From positions 186,001-250,000 of the forward strand of contig JAJFTO010000017.1 of assembly GCA_021372865.1 (NCBI GenBank): a stretch of 64,000 bases of DNA, given 5' to 3'. Numbering within the stretch: position 1 is the stretch's first letter; every line of letters begins with the position of its first letter. This document shows, in pieces, positions 7,856-17,187 of the stretch. The notes under the pieces were generated by a model. That model did not search any database. It was not told the origin of the DNA and worked only from the letters and a program-made list of their open reading frames with translations. The translations under genes and the position numbers were made by a program. Source of the DNA: Porphyromonadaceae bacterium (GTDB lineage Bacteria > Bacteroidota > Bacteroidia > Bacteroidales > Dysgonomonadaceae).

Positions 7856-10315
7856 TCAATTTCCTGTTGGATTCGTACTTGTCCCTTGCTGCGTGTTACT
7901 TTCTCCCTGCATTACATCTTCATTGCTGATGCTTCGCTGCACCTTCTTCATGGATGTTTTTAAATCACCAAAACGATAAGTCACACTAATCCGGAAATTT
8001 CGCATGGGGTTCATGAACTCGTTTCTCTGGGTAAACCCAACACCTGTGGTGGTGGAAGTGATTGCCCTGTATTTTGAAAACAGATTTTGTATGTTGAGTG
8101 CCAGATCGAGTTTTTTATTCAAAATGCTTTTTTGCAGACTGAACGAGTAAAAATAGAAAGCCGACTGTTCCGTCTGTAACTGAATACGGTTCAAAAACAG
8201 ACCGCCGTTGGTGCCTACTCTGAAATCCCTGGGGAAAGTAAAGGTAAGTCCGCCAAATGCACGTCCGGAGAAACCGCTGTTTTTTAATTCACTGTTTTCC
8301 GTGCTCTGGATATCGGTATAATTTATTCCGCCGTTAAGGTAAGTACGGATCATCTGTGTGGGTGTCCAGCTCACATATAGGTTCGTTCCCACTGTCTGGT
8401 TACGTCCGATGTTGGCGTAGGTGTTGTGGGTCACGCCATTTTGTACAAAACTGTAACCGGTAACGGCATTTTTTGCGAAAGAATAGCTGAGTGTCGCGTT
8501 GAAGTTCAGTTTTTGTGAGAAGGAGCCGTAATTTACATTGAAGTTGTGCTGCTGCTCCGCATCGAGCCGGGGATTTCCATAGCTGATATTATTGGGATCC
8601 ACATCGTTCACGTAAGGGTTCAGATACCATATTCCCGGACGGGAGATGCGCATGTTATATCCTCCCCGCAAAGTCTGCGTCATTCCAAGCTGGTAGGATA
8701 GTGTGGCAGAGGGAACCAGATCAAAAAAGCTGGTTTGCACAATCGTATCCAGGTCATTGCTCATAAAGTGGATATTTTGTTCAGTATTCTCGGCCCGTAA
8801 CCCCAGCTTCATCCCCACTTTGCCCATTTTATATCCATAGCCGGCATACCCGGAGGTAATATTCTGGGTATGATCCAGATCATTTTTCTTGCCCGGATCG
8901 GGCTTCCAGGTGTCATCGTTCACATCAAAGAAGGTATGGTCGGCCCGACTTGTGTTATCCCTGTAAATGTACTTTAATCCTGCTTCTACGCTATGCTTCC
9001 CGTTGAGGGGATTCACGTAGTCGACCTGGCCGGTGTGCTCACTTCCGCCGGCATCGTTTGTACTTTTTATCCGATGCCCGTCGGGGTAGTAAAATGAGCC
9101 CGTCACACCATCATATGTACTTTCATATTCACTGTCATTGGGGTTGTTCTCAAACCGATAGGAGGCAGTAAGCATTTCTCCCTTTTTTTTGAAACTACGT
9201 TGATAGTCGGCCGACAGGTTCATCCCTCCAAACTGATTCGTACTCTCGCTGCGTGTATTGTAGCTATAGGGACGGGCACCTGTGGAAAGAGCCTCCTGCA
9301 GATTCAACGAATTGAATTTCCCTCCGAAGCGGGATGCCGACAAGTTGAAGAGATTTGACGTATCCGGTTCAAAACTAATTGATCCGTTCAGAAAAAGTCC
9401 ACCTCCATCGCTTTCATTGGTGCCATTGAGGGTAAGCGTATTTTGTGGATTTGGCGTATATTCCTCCCGCCCGAAATTGGATTCCGACTCGGGCCTTTTA
9501 TGATGAAAGTATCCTGCGTTACCGGTGAAACCAAACTTGCCGTACTTTGTTGCCAGATAGGCGTTCCCGCCATAGCCTCCGAAATTATCGCCATTGGCTC
9601 CCACAGAGCCGGAATAACCATCGTCGGCTCGTTTATCTGTGACGATGTTGATAATGCCACCCACACCTTCGGCATCATATTTTGCACCGGGATCGGTAAT
9701 CACCTCTACATCCTTCACGCTGTTTGCTGGCATGCTCTTCAATACCTGTGAAGGATTTCCGGAAATCATGTTGGACGGTTTTCCGTTCAGGTAGATCTTG
9801 AAGTTTGACGATCCTTTCAGCTGGATCTCATCTTCGCCGTCCACTGTCACCAACGGTACTTTTCGCAGCAGATCGAGCACATTGGATGTCGATGATTCCG
9901 GATCGTCCTTGGCACTATAGGTGAGTTTATCGATCTCTACTTTCACCAGTGGCTTCTGCGCAGTGACTTTTAATTCATCGAGCTCTGTAGCGCCTTCCGT
10001 GAGGGAGACCTCACCCAGTTCCAGGGGATTTTGCGAAGCATTGACCTCGACTGCCTTTGTCAGTTCATTCATGCCGACAAAATGAAAAACAAAAAGATAT
10101 TTTCCGGGTGCCAATGAGGTAGAGAAAGATCCATTCTCCCGGGTTGCAAATTTTTTAATACTGTTTGCAGGTGAGGCTTCACGGGAAACCGAAATTGTGG
10201 CATAAGGGAGCGGATCATGATCTATAGCTGAAACCAATTTCCCATTTACGGTCACATTTTGCGCTGTCAAATTGAGCGATAATAGAAATAAGAACAAAAT
10301 AAATGTTTGTTTCAT
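7856..10315 (-). CDS. Outer-membrane beta-barrel receptor with carboxypeptidase-regulatory N-domain
   Basis: An 819-residue outer-membrane protein. The signal peptide (MKQTFILFLFLLSLNLTAQ) is followed by a CarboxypepD_reg-like beta-sandwich near residues 22-110 and a plug-like segment with LKGSSNFKIYLNGKPSN near 165 and DPGAKYDAEGVGGIINIVT near 208. A long Tyr/Asn-rich barrel follows and ends in aromatic strands. This layout fits the outer_membrane_beta-barrel (OMP_b-brl_3) branch of TonB-dependent-receptor-like proteins. No SusD partner is adjacent, so a classical glycan locus is unlikely. The ligand is unknown. The Gln/Asn/Thr-rich last 25 residues look like a disordered tail. Confidence 0.85.
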   Translation of the reverse strand: MKQTFILFLFLLSLNLTAQNVTVNGKLVSAIDHDPLPYATISVSREASPANSIKKFATRENGSFSTSLAPGKYLFVFHFVGMNELTKAVEVNASQNPLELGEVSLTEGATELDELKVTAQKPLVKVEIDKLTYSAKDDPESSTSNVLDLLRKVPLVTVDGEDEIQLKGSSNFKIYLNGKPSNMISGNPSQVLKSMPANSVKDVEVITDPGAKYDAEGVGGIINIVTDKRADDGYSGSVGANGDNFGGYGGNAYLATKYGKFGFTGNAGYFHHKRPESESNFGREEYTPNPQNTLTLNGTNESDGGGLFLNGSISFEPDTSNLFNLSASRFGGKFNSLNLQEALSTGARPYSYNTRSESTNQFGGMNLSADYQRSFKKKGEMLTASYRFENNPNDSEYESTYDGVTGSFYYPDGHRIKSTNDAGGSEHTGQVDYVNPLNGKHSVEAGLKYIYRDNTSRADHTFFDVNDDTWKPDPGKKNDLDHTQNITSGYAGYGYKMGKVGMKLGLRAENTEQNIHFMSNDLDTIVQTSFFDLVPSATLSYQLGMTQTLRGGYNMRISRPGIWYLNPYVNDVDPNNISYGNPRLDAEQQHNFNVNYGSFSQKLNFNATLSYSFAKNAVTGYSFVQNGVTHNTYANIGRNQTVGTNLYVSWTPTQMIRTYLNGGINYTDIQSTENSELKNSGFSGRAFGGLTFTFPRDFRVGTNGGLFLNRIQLQTEQSAFYFYSFSLQKSILNKKLDLALNIQNLFSKYRAITSTTTGVGFTQRNEFMNPMRNFRISVTYRFGDLKTSMKKVQRSISNEDVMQGESNTQQGTSTNPTGN

Positions 10316-10428
10316 TGTGGTTTTAAATAAAAAATTCGTGCATTTGGAGAGTTAAAAGTAGATATAAATTTGACTTGTTTTTTGAATAGCATTGTGATTA
10401 AACTTATTTAACAAAAAAAATATTGCTT

Positions 10429-10590
10429 CTATTTCAATCGCCCGCTTTTTTTGAGTGCTTGATCCAGTATCCATTGTATCTGACCATTCACACTGCGAAA
10501 TTCATCTGCAGCCCATTTCTCGATTGCATTCATTGTTTCCGCATCCAGTCGCAACGCAAAATTTTTTGTCGTCTTCTCTTTCTTCGCCAT
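10429..10590 (-). CDS. Arc-like small DNA-binding protein
   Basis: A 53-residue protein with a ribbon-helix-helix pattern: a basic N-arm (MAKKEKTTKN), the strand FALRLDAE, and two helices (TMNAIEKWAADEF, VNGQIQWILDQALKK). I start it at the ATG at 10588-10590; an upstream TTG at 10617 would run into the preceding gene. It is the third gene of a run with the SPFH and PH-like membrane proteins, only 7 bases after the stop of the latter. It may autoregulate that operon, but no operator was identified. Confidence 0.75.
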   Translation of the reverse strand: MAKKEKTTKNFALRLDAETMNAIEKWAADEFRSVNGQIQWILDQALKKSGRLK

Positions 10591-10597
10591 GGTTCGT

Positions 10598-11143
10598 TCA
10601 TTCGGAAATTTTACCAAGTGTGACCAACTTCCTGTTCAGTTCGCCAGGTTGTTGTGTGCCTATCAATATTTTCTTACCGTTTTTCAGTTCAATCTGCAAT
10701 CCGGTATTTCCTCCCACAGTATACGCAATGTTTCGGGTGAAATGTACGGTCTTACCCATAAAGTGCCAGGGGGACAATCGCATTCCCCAACCGCCAAACT
10801 CACGAAAAGAATGATAATTTCTAACGTAAACATGACGGATGTCGTTCCATGCATAAAACCGATATTTAAAATGGTAGGGTGAGTACCTGACAAAGATTCC
10901 TTCACGATTGATGTAGGTCTGAAGATTACCTGAAAGAATCAGTAGGGAGATAAAAAAAATAGCAACAGCTGTAATGATCAGGCCTGTATCGCTCATGGGG
11001 TTGTCTCCAAAAGGTCGTTCAAATCCAATTTGCATGATGCACCCAACGACAAAAATAAGGTTTACGCCGATCATTACCACCCATACCCACCACTTTTCAC
11101 GTTGCTTCTCGTAATAATAAGTACCGGCACTTCTCATATGCAT
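10598..11143 (-). CDS. Membrane protein with two TM helices and PH-like domain
   Basis: A 181-residue protein with two hydrophobic segments near residues 18-42 and 53-72. A soluble tail contains GIFVRYSPYHFKYRFYAWNDIRHVYVRNY and GLQIELKNGKKILIGTQQP, a pattern typical of bacterial PH-like (bPH/YdbT-type) domains. It lies 10 bases after the SPFH gene and just before the Arc-like gene, so the three are probably one transcript. The molecular role is unknown; a membrane-associated partner of the SPFH protein is the simplest inference. Confidence 0.7.
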   Translation of the reverse strand: MHMRSAGTYYYEKQREKWWVWVVMIGVNLIFVVGCIMQIGFERPFGDNPMSDTGLIITAVAIFFISLLILSGNLQTYINREGIFVRYSPYHFKYRFYAWNDIRHVYVRNYHSFREFGGWGMRLSPWHFMGKTVHFTRNIAYTVGGNTGLQIELKNGKKILIGTQQPGELNRKLVTLGKISE

Positions 11144-11153
11144 TTTTTACTTC

Positions 11154-12092
11154 TTATTGATAAAGAGATCCCGTATTCAACACCGGCTGTGCCGATTCAT
11201 CGGCACAAAGCACCACCAGCAAGTTACTCACCATGGCCGCTTTTTTATCACTGTCCAGATCTACAATGTTTTCATCCTCAATCTTTTCGAGCGCCATTTT
11301 CACCATGGTAACGGCACCTTCTACAATCTTTTCACGCGCTGAGATAATGGCTTCCGCCTGTTGGCGGCGCAACATCACCGCGGCAATCTCAGGCGCATAC
11401 GCCAGATAATTGATGCGGGCCTCCACGATTTCGATGCCGGCCATATCGAGGCGGTCATTCAATTCAAGGAGCATGTTCTCATTGATTTCTTCCCCACCCG
11501 ACCGCAGCGTAATCTCCTGATCGGAGACCACATTGTTGTCGTAGGCATATTGGCCGGCAACCTGCCTTAGAGCGGCATCGCTCTGTACAGCCACAAAATT
11601 TTCAAATGCGCCCATCTGCTTGCTTACCATGTTTACTGTAGATCCGGGGAGGCCGGCATCAGCAGCCATTGTTTGCGCGTCGATTTCAAACATAGACTTA
11701 TAGGTATCTTTCAGCCTCCAGACTAATACCAGGCCTATCAAGACCGGATTTCCCACTTTATCGTTTACTTTAATGGGCTCGATATTCAAGTTGCGGGCAC
11801 GCATCGATAATTTTTTCCTTGTGATAAAAGGGTTGACCCAAAAGAATCCGGTCTCCTTGAGCACTCCTTTGTATTTACCGAAAAATATCATCACAATCGC
11901 TTCATTCGGCTCCAGCTTGGTAAATCCCACCAGAAGCAACACCCATACCAGCCCGAGAACAAAGCCTGTGACAATACCCAAGGCTCCCTGAAAGAAAAGC
12001 CAGATGATCAATGCCAACAGCAAAAACAACATAAAAATCATCAGGAACCCGTTGGATTTAAATCCTTTAAAACTGAATTCTTTTGTCTCCAT
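11154..12092 (-). CDS. SPFH (stomatin/prohibitin-like) domain protein
   Basis: A 312-residue membrane-anchored protein. Two closely spaced hydrophobic stretches near residues 15-58 precede the SPFH/Band 7 domain, which includes EAIVMIFFGKYKGVLKETGFFWVNPF, LSMRARNLNIEPIKVNDKVGNPVLIGLVLVWRLKDTYKSMF and a basic/acidic coiled helix RRQQAEAIISAREKIVEGAV. Such proteins form membrane microdomain scaffolds or chaperone membrane proteases. It is the first gene of an operon with the PH-like and Arc-like genes, driven by a consensus promoter at 12128-12158. Confidence 0.88.
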   Translation of the reverse strand: METKEFSFKGFKSNGFLMIFMLFLLLALIIWLFFQGALGIVTGFVLGLVWVLLLVGFTKLEPNEAIVMIFFGKYKGVLKETGFFWVNPFITRKKLSMRARNLNIEPIKVNDKVGNPVLIGLVLVWRLKDTYKSMFEIDAQTMAADAGLPGSTVNMVSKQMGAFENFVAVQSDAALRQVAGQYAYDNNVVSDQEITLRSGGEEINENMLLELNDRLDMAGIEIVEARINYLAYAPEIAAVMLRRQQAEAIISAREKIVEGAVTMVKMALEKIEDENIVDLDSDKKAAMVSNLLVVLCADESAQPVLNTGSLYQ

Positions 12093-12127
12093 AATACAAT
12101 ATTTAAAATGATATTATTTTAATATCA

Positions 12128-12158
12128 CAAATATATCGCATATCCTTTGAATTGCAAA
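12128..12158 (-). promoter_or_regulatory. Promoter of the SPFH operon
   Basis: On the minus strand, TTTG (12158-12155), a 19-base spacer and TATATTTG (12135-12128) match the Bacteroidota promoter exactly. The -7 box ends 35 bases before the SPFH start codon. Confidence 0.8.
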
Positions 12159-12268
12159 ACATTTTTTGATTTTTTTTAAAGTGCCATTTGAATTTCCCGT
12201 GAATCAATCTACTCATTTGCAATTTATTTTAAGTCATCCCATCTTTTGCCTATTTTTGCAAAAAAAAT

Positions 12269-12529
12269 ATGATAAATATTCTGCTTTGTATAATGGCAGG
12301 TATTGTGGTGGGTTATCTGGCTAAAAAAACCACCGTCGTGAAATATACCGGTTCATTGTTAAATGTGACGATCATGCTTTTGCTCTTTTTTCTGGGTCTC
12401 TCAGTCGGCAGCAACGAGCAGGTCGTAAGCAATTTTACAACCATCGGACTGGACGCCTTCCTGCTAGCCGTTGGCGCCACATTGGGAAGTTTGTTCTGTG
12501 CAAAATGGGTGTATAAAAAATTCTTTTAA
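12269..12529 (+). CDS. LysO-family transporter, N-terminal subunit
   Basis: An 86-residue hydrophobic protein with three predicted membrane helices, matching the N-terminal third of E. coli LysO (YbjE, DUF340), a lysine exporter. The motif LLFFLGLSVGSNEQV near residue 40 fits the family. It stops 5 bases before the gene for the remaining two thirds. Together the two make 286 residues, close to a single-chain LysO. A TATTTTTG -7-like box lies at 12251-12258. The two-gene form looks like an intact operon, not a frameshift, since the second gene has its own ATG. Confidence 0.8.
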   Translation: MINILLCIMAGIVVGYLAKKTTVVKYTGSLLNVTIMLLLFFLGLSVGSNEQVVSNFTTIGLDAFLLAVGATLGSLFCAKWVYKKFF

Positions 12530-12534
12530 TCCAC

Positions 12535-13137
12535 ATGAAACAATCCATTGTGTACCTTCTCCTCTTTGTTGTAGGCGTTATACTGGCACTCTCCGGAATT
12601 ATGCCGGACCTGCTGCTCAACAGGGACATCACCACCTGGGTCCTTTACGCATTACTTTTCCTGGTGGGTATACAGATCGGTGCAGGGAAGAACATGTTTG
12701 CAGCAGTAAAACGTTTCGGCTGGAGGATGCTGATGATTCCGCTCGCAACCACGGTGGGGACTTTTGCTGGCGTATCCCTGTTGAGCCTGATCATCCCCGG
12801 GAGGAGCCTGATCGATTGTCTGAGCGTGGGAGCCGGCTTTGCATACTATTCGCTGTCGAGTATACTCATCACCGAATTCAAGGGAGCTGAACTGGGAACG
12901 GTGGCACTGTTGGCCAATATCATGCGTGAATTCAGTGTGCTTATTCTGGCACCGTGGATGGTAAAGTATTTCGGGAAACTGGCGCCCATCTCGGCCGGTG
13001 GAGCTACGACCATGGATACAACGCTGCCGGTAATCACCAGGTATTCAGGATCGGATTATGTGGTCATTGCTCTTTTTCACGGAATGATTATTGATTTTTC
13101 TGTACCATTATGGGTAAGTTTCTTTGTCAGTTTGTGA
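12535..13137 (+). CDS. Lysine exporter LysO family protein, C-terminal subunit
   Basis: A 200-residue polytopic membrane protein that matches the conserved C-terminal part of LysO/DUF340. The signatures are LFLVGIQIGAGKN near residue 41, the strongly conserved SVGAGFAYYSLSSILITEFKGAELGTVALLANIMREF near 96-132, and GGATTMDTTLPVITRYSG near 150. E. coli LysO exports lysine and thialysine; the substrate here is inferred. It is co-transcribed with the 86-residue N-terminal partner and they presumably assemble into one transporter. Confidence 0.85.
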   Translation: MKQSIVYLLLFVVGVILALSGIMPDLLLNRDITTWVLYALLFLVGIQIGAGKNMFAAVKRFGWRMLMIPLATTVGTFAGVSLLSLIIPGRSLIDCLSVGAGFAYYSLSSILITEFKGAELGTVALLANIMREFSVLILAPWMVKYFGKLAPISAGGATTMDTTLPVITRYSGSDYVVIALFHGMIIDFSVPLWVSFFVSL

Positions 13138-13191
13138 CATAAAAGAGTAAACAAACCTCAACAATAAAACGTTAGTTACGAAACAAGTTGT

Positions 13192-14328
13192 ATGCGAGCA
13201 CTTATTAATGCTTTTATAGTCCACCTCACACTGAACATTTTGGTTTTTCTGAAAGGATGGTATGCCTTTGATGAAAAAAAATGGGCCCGCATCCTGTTGA
13301 CTCTGATTTTCGGGGTGGAATTGGTTGTATATTCTTTCGGGCTGCTTTTCTTCCGGATTATTCCCGATCCTGTCACCCAGTTTATCCGGGTCATGGGTAC
13401 CAGTTGGATGCTTTTTCTGCTTTATGCGGGCGGGTTGTGGCTGATCATTGATATGACCTATATTATCCGAAGAAGAATACAACGACAATCGTGGCGTTTC
13501 AAAGATCAGCCCCGGAAATACAGGATCATCACTTTTCTGTTACCTATCGTTTTGGTATCGGGCGTGATGGTCCACGGTCATTACAAGTTTCTGCACCCGG
13601 TGGTACAGCAGGTGCCCGTCACTGTGAACAAGAAGGCTGGAGAGATTGATTCGCTGCGTATTGCCATGGTAGGAGATTTGCATATGGGATGGATGATCAA
13701 CAGAAAACACACGAAGCGGTTTGTCGATCTGATCATGGCACAAAAGCCCGATCTGATTCTGTTTGTGGGTGACATCATCGACTCACACATCGAACCAATT
13801 CTGGCAGAACGGATGGATGAAGAGTTGTCACGACTTGCCGCACCCCTTGGCGTATACTCCTGCACCGGCAACCACGAATATCGGCATGATGCCGAAGAGA
13901 AAATTCAACTTCTGAATGATGCAGGTATCATTGTGTTGCGCGATTCTGCAGTTTTAATTGACAGCGCATTTTATGTGGTGGGACGTGAGGACAAGGTCAT
14001 TCATAACCGACAATCCACGAAAAATCTCTTTTCCACACAGGGCATCGACCTTGACAAACCGGTGATTGTACTGAATCATACACCGGATGATCTAAACGAA
14101 GAAGTACAAGCCGGGGCAGATATTGCACTGTACGGACATACGCACCACGGCCAGTCCTTTCCGGGCAACATTGCGACACAAATTGTTTTTGAGGTGGCAC
14201 ATGGCTACAAGAAGAAACAAAATACGCACATATACGTTACTTCCGGCATCGGACTGGTCGGACCGCAATACCGCATAGGTACCGTATCAGAGATGGTGAT
14301 GTTGACAGTGAAACTCAGAGATAATTGA
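13192..14328 (+). CDS. Membrane-anchored metallophosphoesterase (calcineurin-like)
   Basis: A 378-residue protein. Four hydrophobic helices cover roughly residues 1-135, followed by a calcineurin-like phosphoesterase domain. The metal ligands are visible as GDLHMGW near 160, GDIIDSH near 192, GNHEYRHD near 223, and LNHTPDD with YGHTHHGQ near 294-322. The layout matches YkuE/YaeI-like UDP-sugar or lipid-linked phosphoesterases anchored at the inner membrane; the substrate is unknown. The gene converges on murF and their coding ends overlap by 14 bases. Confidence 0.88.
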   Translation: MRALINAFIVHLTLNILVFLKGWYAFDEKKWARILLTLIFGVELVVYSFGLLFFRIIPDPVTQFIRVMGTSWMLFLLYAGGLWLIIDMTYIIRRRIQRQSWRFKDQPRKYRIITFLLPIVLVSGVMVHGHYKFLHPVVQQVPVTVNKKAGEIDSLRIAMVGDLHMGWMINRKHTKRFVDLIMAQKPDLILFVGDIIDSHIEPILAERMDEELSRLAAPLGVYSCTGNHEYRHDAEEKIQLLNDAGIIVLRDSAVLIDSAFYVVGREDKVIHNRQSTKNLFSTQGIDLDKPVIVLNHTPDDLNEEVQAGADIALYGHTHHGQSFPGNIATQIVFEVAHGYKKKQNTHIYVTSGIGLVGPQYRIGTVSEMVMLTVKLRDN

Positions 14329-15619
14329 CTGCCTTTTCGAGATGTACCGAATGGGAACCTTTCAACAAGATATAATATCCCGTGAGAGGCTCATCATTTA
14401 ACGATTTCACCAGCGCATCCACATCCTCAAAAAAACGATAGGATGAATTGGCGGGCAACATTTTCCTGAAAGTGTCCCCCACAAGATAAATCCGGGTGTA
14501 GGATTGTCTTTGTAAAAAATCTATCATCCTTTGATGCTCCTCCTGACTGATCTCACCCAACTCCTTCATCTCACCGAGGATGACCATTTTTGGTAATGAC
14601 GAGGGAACCGATGTGAAAAATTCAAGCGAAGTTTTCATGCTGGTCGGATTGGCATTGTACGCATCGATAATCAGGTCGTTTTGCTCTGTACGCTTAAACT
14701 GAGACCGGTGGTTTTGTGGCTCATATTCCTCCAATGCTGCACTGATACGATCAGCATTGATCCCGAAGTACTTGGATACAGCCACAGCAGCAATTGCGTT
14801 GTCAAAATTATACTCGCCCACGAGACTGGTCTTCACGCGATACGAAGTATCAAAGAAGCTCCAATCGAATTCCAGAAAAGGTGTCGCGTTGGCAATGGCT
14901 CCGGAAGCAAAAAGAGTAGGATCATTTTTTCCATAAAGAATACGATCCATACCTTCCGACAATTCATACAAAATCTGATTGTCTTTATTCACAAAAACCT
15001 TTCCATCATTTTCACGAATGAAACCGTACAGCTCTCCTTTTGTTTTAATTACATTCTCGAAGGAGCCGAACCCTTCGAGGTGCGCTTTGCCCACATTGGT
15101 GATAAGTCCATAATTGGGTTCGGCAATTTCGCATAGTTCTCTGATATCGCCCGGATGACTGGCACCCATTTCAATCACGCCAATTTCATGTGATTTATTC
15201 ATCGACAGCAAGGTAAGCGGTACGCCGATTTGGTTGTTGAAATTTCCCTGGGTATAAGCCACCTTAAACTCGCGTGAAAGGGCAATGGCAATCAGTTCTT
15301 TGGTAGTAGTCTTACCGTTGGTACCCGTGATGCCGATAATGGGAATCTTTAACTTACGGCGATGAAAATTGGCAAGCTTCTGCAGGGTAACCAGCACATT
15401 GTCCACAACAATAATGCGATCGTTAGCGGGCTCATCTTCGGGACGTTCATCCACCACGGCATATGCACATCCCGCTTCGAGTGCTTTTTCGGCAAACAGG
15501 TTTCCATTGAATCTTTCCCCTTTGAGTGCAAAAAAAATAGAGCCTTTGGAACACATGCGTGAGTCGGTCGTCACGGAAGGGTAATTCCGAAAGAGCTCGT
15601 AAAGATTTGCTATTTCCAT
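14315..15619 (-). CDS. murF: UDP-N-acetylmuramoyl-tripeptide--D-alanyl-D-alanine ligase
   Basis: Cytoplasmic Mur ligase that adds D-Ala-D-Ala to the UDP-MurNAc-tripeptide. The Mur motifs are present: DSRMCSKGSIFFALKGERFNGN near residue 20, the ATP loop GITGTNGKTTTKEL near 96, VIEMGASHPGDI near 148, NYDNAIAA-type segment (EYNFDNAIAAVAVSKY) near 270, and DAYNANPTSM near 318. The 434-residue length is normal. It stands alone, outside the mur cluster, as is common in Bacteroidales. Confidence 0.96.
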   Translation of the reverse strand: MEIANLYELFRNYPSVTTDSRMCSKGSIFFALKGERFNGNLFAEKALEAGCAYAVVDERPEDEPANDRIIVVDNVLVTLQKLANFHRRKLKIPIIGITGTNGKTTTKELIAIALSREFKVAYTQGNFNNQIGVPLTLLSMNKSHEIGVIEMGASHPGDIRELCEIAEPNYGLITNVGKAHLEGFGSFENVIKTKGELYGFIRENDGKVFVNKDNQILYELSEGMDRILYGKNDPTLFASGAIANATPFLEFDWSFFDTSYRVKTSLVGEYNFDNAIAAVAVSKYFGINADRISAALEEYEPQNHRSQFKRTEQNDLIIDAYNANPTSMKTSLEFFTSVPSSLPKMVILGEMKELGEISQEEHQRMIDFLQRQSYTRIYLVGDTFRKMLPANSSYRFFEDVDALVKSLNDEPLTGYYILLKGSHSVHLEKAVNYL

Positions 15620-15660
15620 ATAAAGATGACTTGTGTCGTGTACGTAAGATTATGACTGGA

Positions 15661-16827
15661 TCAAAAGCCCAGTTTAACGGCTATTTCAGCCGGAAGAGCA
15701 TCCTTGTGCAGCACGATACTGATCGTTTTATAACGCACAAACGGATCGGAAGCATACCATAAACCATTATACGGACCGGTGTCGCCCCATGAATTTTTTA
15801 CCATGTAGAATTTTTTACCATTTTGATCTTTTGCAATTCCGTAAATTTGCATGCCGTGATCATCGGTAGTAGCATAATTATCGAACGCCGACTGACGCAT
15901 TTCCTGGGTAATCTGCTTCTCGGCAAGCATCTCCTTTCCAACACGCGCTCTGATGTTGGCATCCTTTTCGCGACTGGATAATCCAAGCCATCGGGCTTGG
16001 TCTGATCCTGCATTTTCAGCTGAAAGTTCATCCGGAACGATCGCAATTCCATCGCGCGAGAATCCCGCTTCACTCACGTCGGAAGCCCAGGCAACAGTGT
16101 ATCCTTTCATGATAGCCTGTTCTATCACTTCCATCAGCTCATTTATCGGCAGGTTATAGGAAAGTGCCCAACGCCAGTTGTCGGGCACCTCAATGGCGAA
16201 CGGCTTATAAAAAGGATGATGGTTAAAAGAAGTGAGAGAAATATAATCGCCCTGTTTCAATCCTAAAAATGTGGCAAATGAATGGGGCGTATATTCTTTG
16301 CCCTCATATGTGAATTTTTCCGGTACTCTGCCCAGATAGGTATCCAATACGCTTGTGAAACCATTATACCAGACAGGGGAAAGATTTTGTTCACCGATAA
16401 TTCCTTCGATATACCCTTTCAGTACCTTGTCGAGTTCACCGTGATCATGTTTTTCGGACCCGTAGTTGAGTCCCGTGTAGGCGTTATCCGGTATGATACC
16501 AAATTCTTCGATGGTCTCCACCACATCAGCAAACGAACCGCCGGCAGCAAAATTCAGACTGCCATGGAGGCGTGCATACTTTTGTGCTTTGTCTTCGTAG
16601 TTTCTGCGCACAATGTACATCTCCGAAAGGTCAAATTTTCCCTTTCCCATACGGATGAGCTCAGATTCCAACATACCTACACCCGAAAAACTCCAGCAGG
16701 TACCTGTTTTGGCCTGATTCTTAACCGGTGTAATCGGATTTTCTCTTATTACCGAAAATTTATAGCCGCTTTGCGAAAATGAAACAAGGGCTGCTAACCA
16801 TGCAAAAATGATGATAAATCGCTTCAT
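15661..16827 (-). CDS. C1-family (papain-like) peptidase, exported
   Basis: A cysteine peptidase related to aminopeptidase C/bleomycin hydrolase. The signal peptide starts at MKRFIIIFAWLAALVSFSQS, so I use the ATG at 16827 and not the one 9 bases upstream. The catalytic Cys lies in NQAKTGTCWSFSGVGMLESE near residue 43. The catalytic His is in TTDDHGMQIYGIA and the Asn in MVKNSWGDTGPYNG near the C-terminus. At about 388 residues it is shorter than cytoplasmic PepC. Secretion suggests peptide scavenging in the periplasm or outside the cell. It lies 41 bases upstream of murF, possibly co-transcribed. Confidence 0.9.
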   Translation of the reverse strand: MKRFIIIFAWLAALVSFSQSGYKFSVIRENPITPVKNQAKTGTCWSFSGVGMLESELIRMGKGKFDLSEMYIVRRNYEDKAQKYARLHGSLNFAAGGSFADVVETIEEFGIIPDNAYTGLNYGSEKHDHGELDKVLKGYIEGIIGEQNLSPVWYNGFTSVLDTYLGRVPEKFTYEGKEYTPHSFATFLGLKQGDYISLTSFNHHPFYKPFAIEVPDNWRWALSYNLPINELMEVIEQAIMKGYTVAWASDVSEAGFSRDGIAIVPDELSAENAGSDQARWLGLSSREKDANIRARVGKEMLAEKQITQEMRQSAFDNYATTDDHGMQIYGIAKDQNGKKFYMVKNSWGDTGPYNGLWYASDPFVRYKTISIVLHKDALPAEIAVKLGF

Positions 16828-16861
16828 TTGAAACATATATAGTTGTTATTCAATTGCTATT

Positions 16862-16869
16862 CAAATTTA
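16862..16869 (-). promoter_or_regulatory. -7-like box upstream of the C1 peptidase
   Basis: TAAATTTG on the minus strand lies 35 bases before the peptidase start. A second match, TATCTTTG, is at 16943-16950. Neither has TTTG at the right distance, so the active one cannot be told. The rest of the 360-base gap to the LysR gene holds one more plus-strand TATCTTTG (17062-17069) and nothing else recognised. Confidence 0.4.
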
Positions 16870-17187
16870 CTTTGTAAATTTTGATGTTTGTGCGCACAAC
16901 ACAAATTGTAAAACAAAAATACATAAATGTTTTGTAGATATACAAAGATACATAAAAATTGAGGACGACACCTCACTTCATTTTGTCATGCACAAAAATG
17001 TGAATTGAAATTTGGATTTGGAAATAGCCTCTCCGGTCTTGTTTGATGAACCATTTTCGGTTATCTTTGATCGTCAGTTATCAGGATTCACAAGATCGAC
17101 ATCTTCATAACAGTCACCCGGGCTGCTTAACTTCGGCGATGTGCAGGCACAAAGAGGGCTTTTTTGGAGAGAAACATTAAAAAAAAG

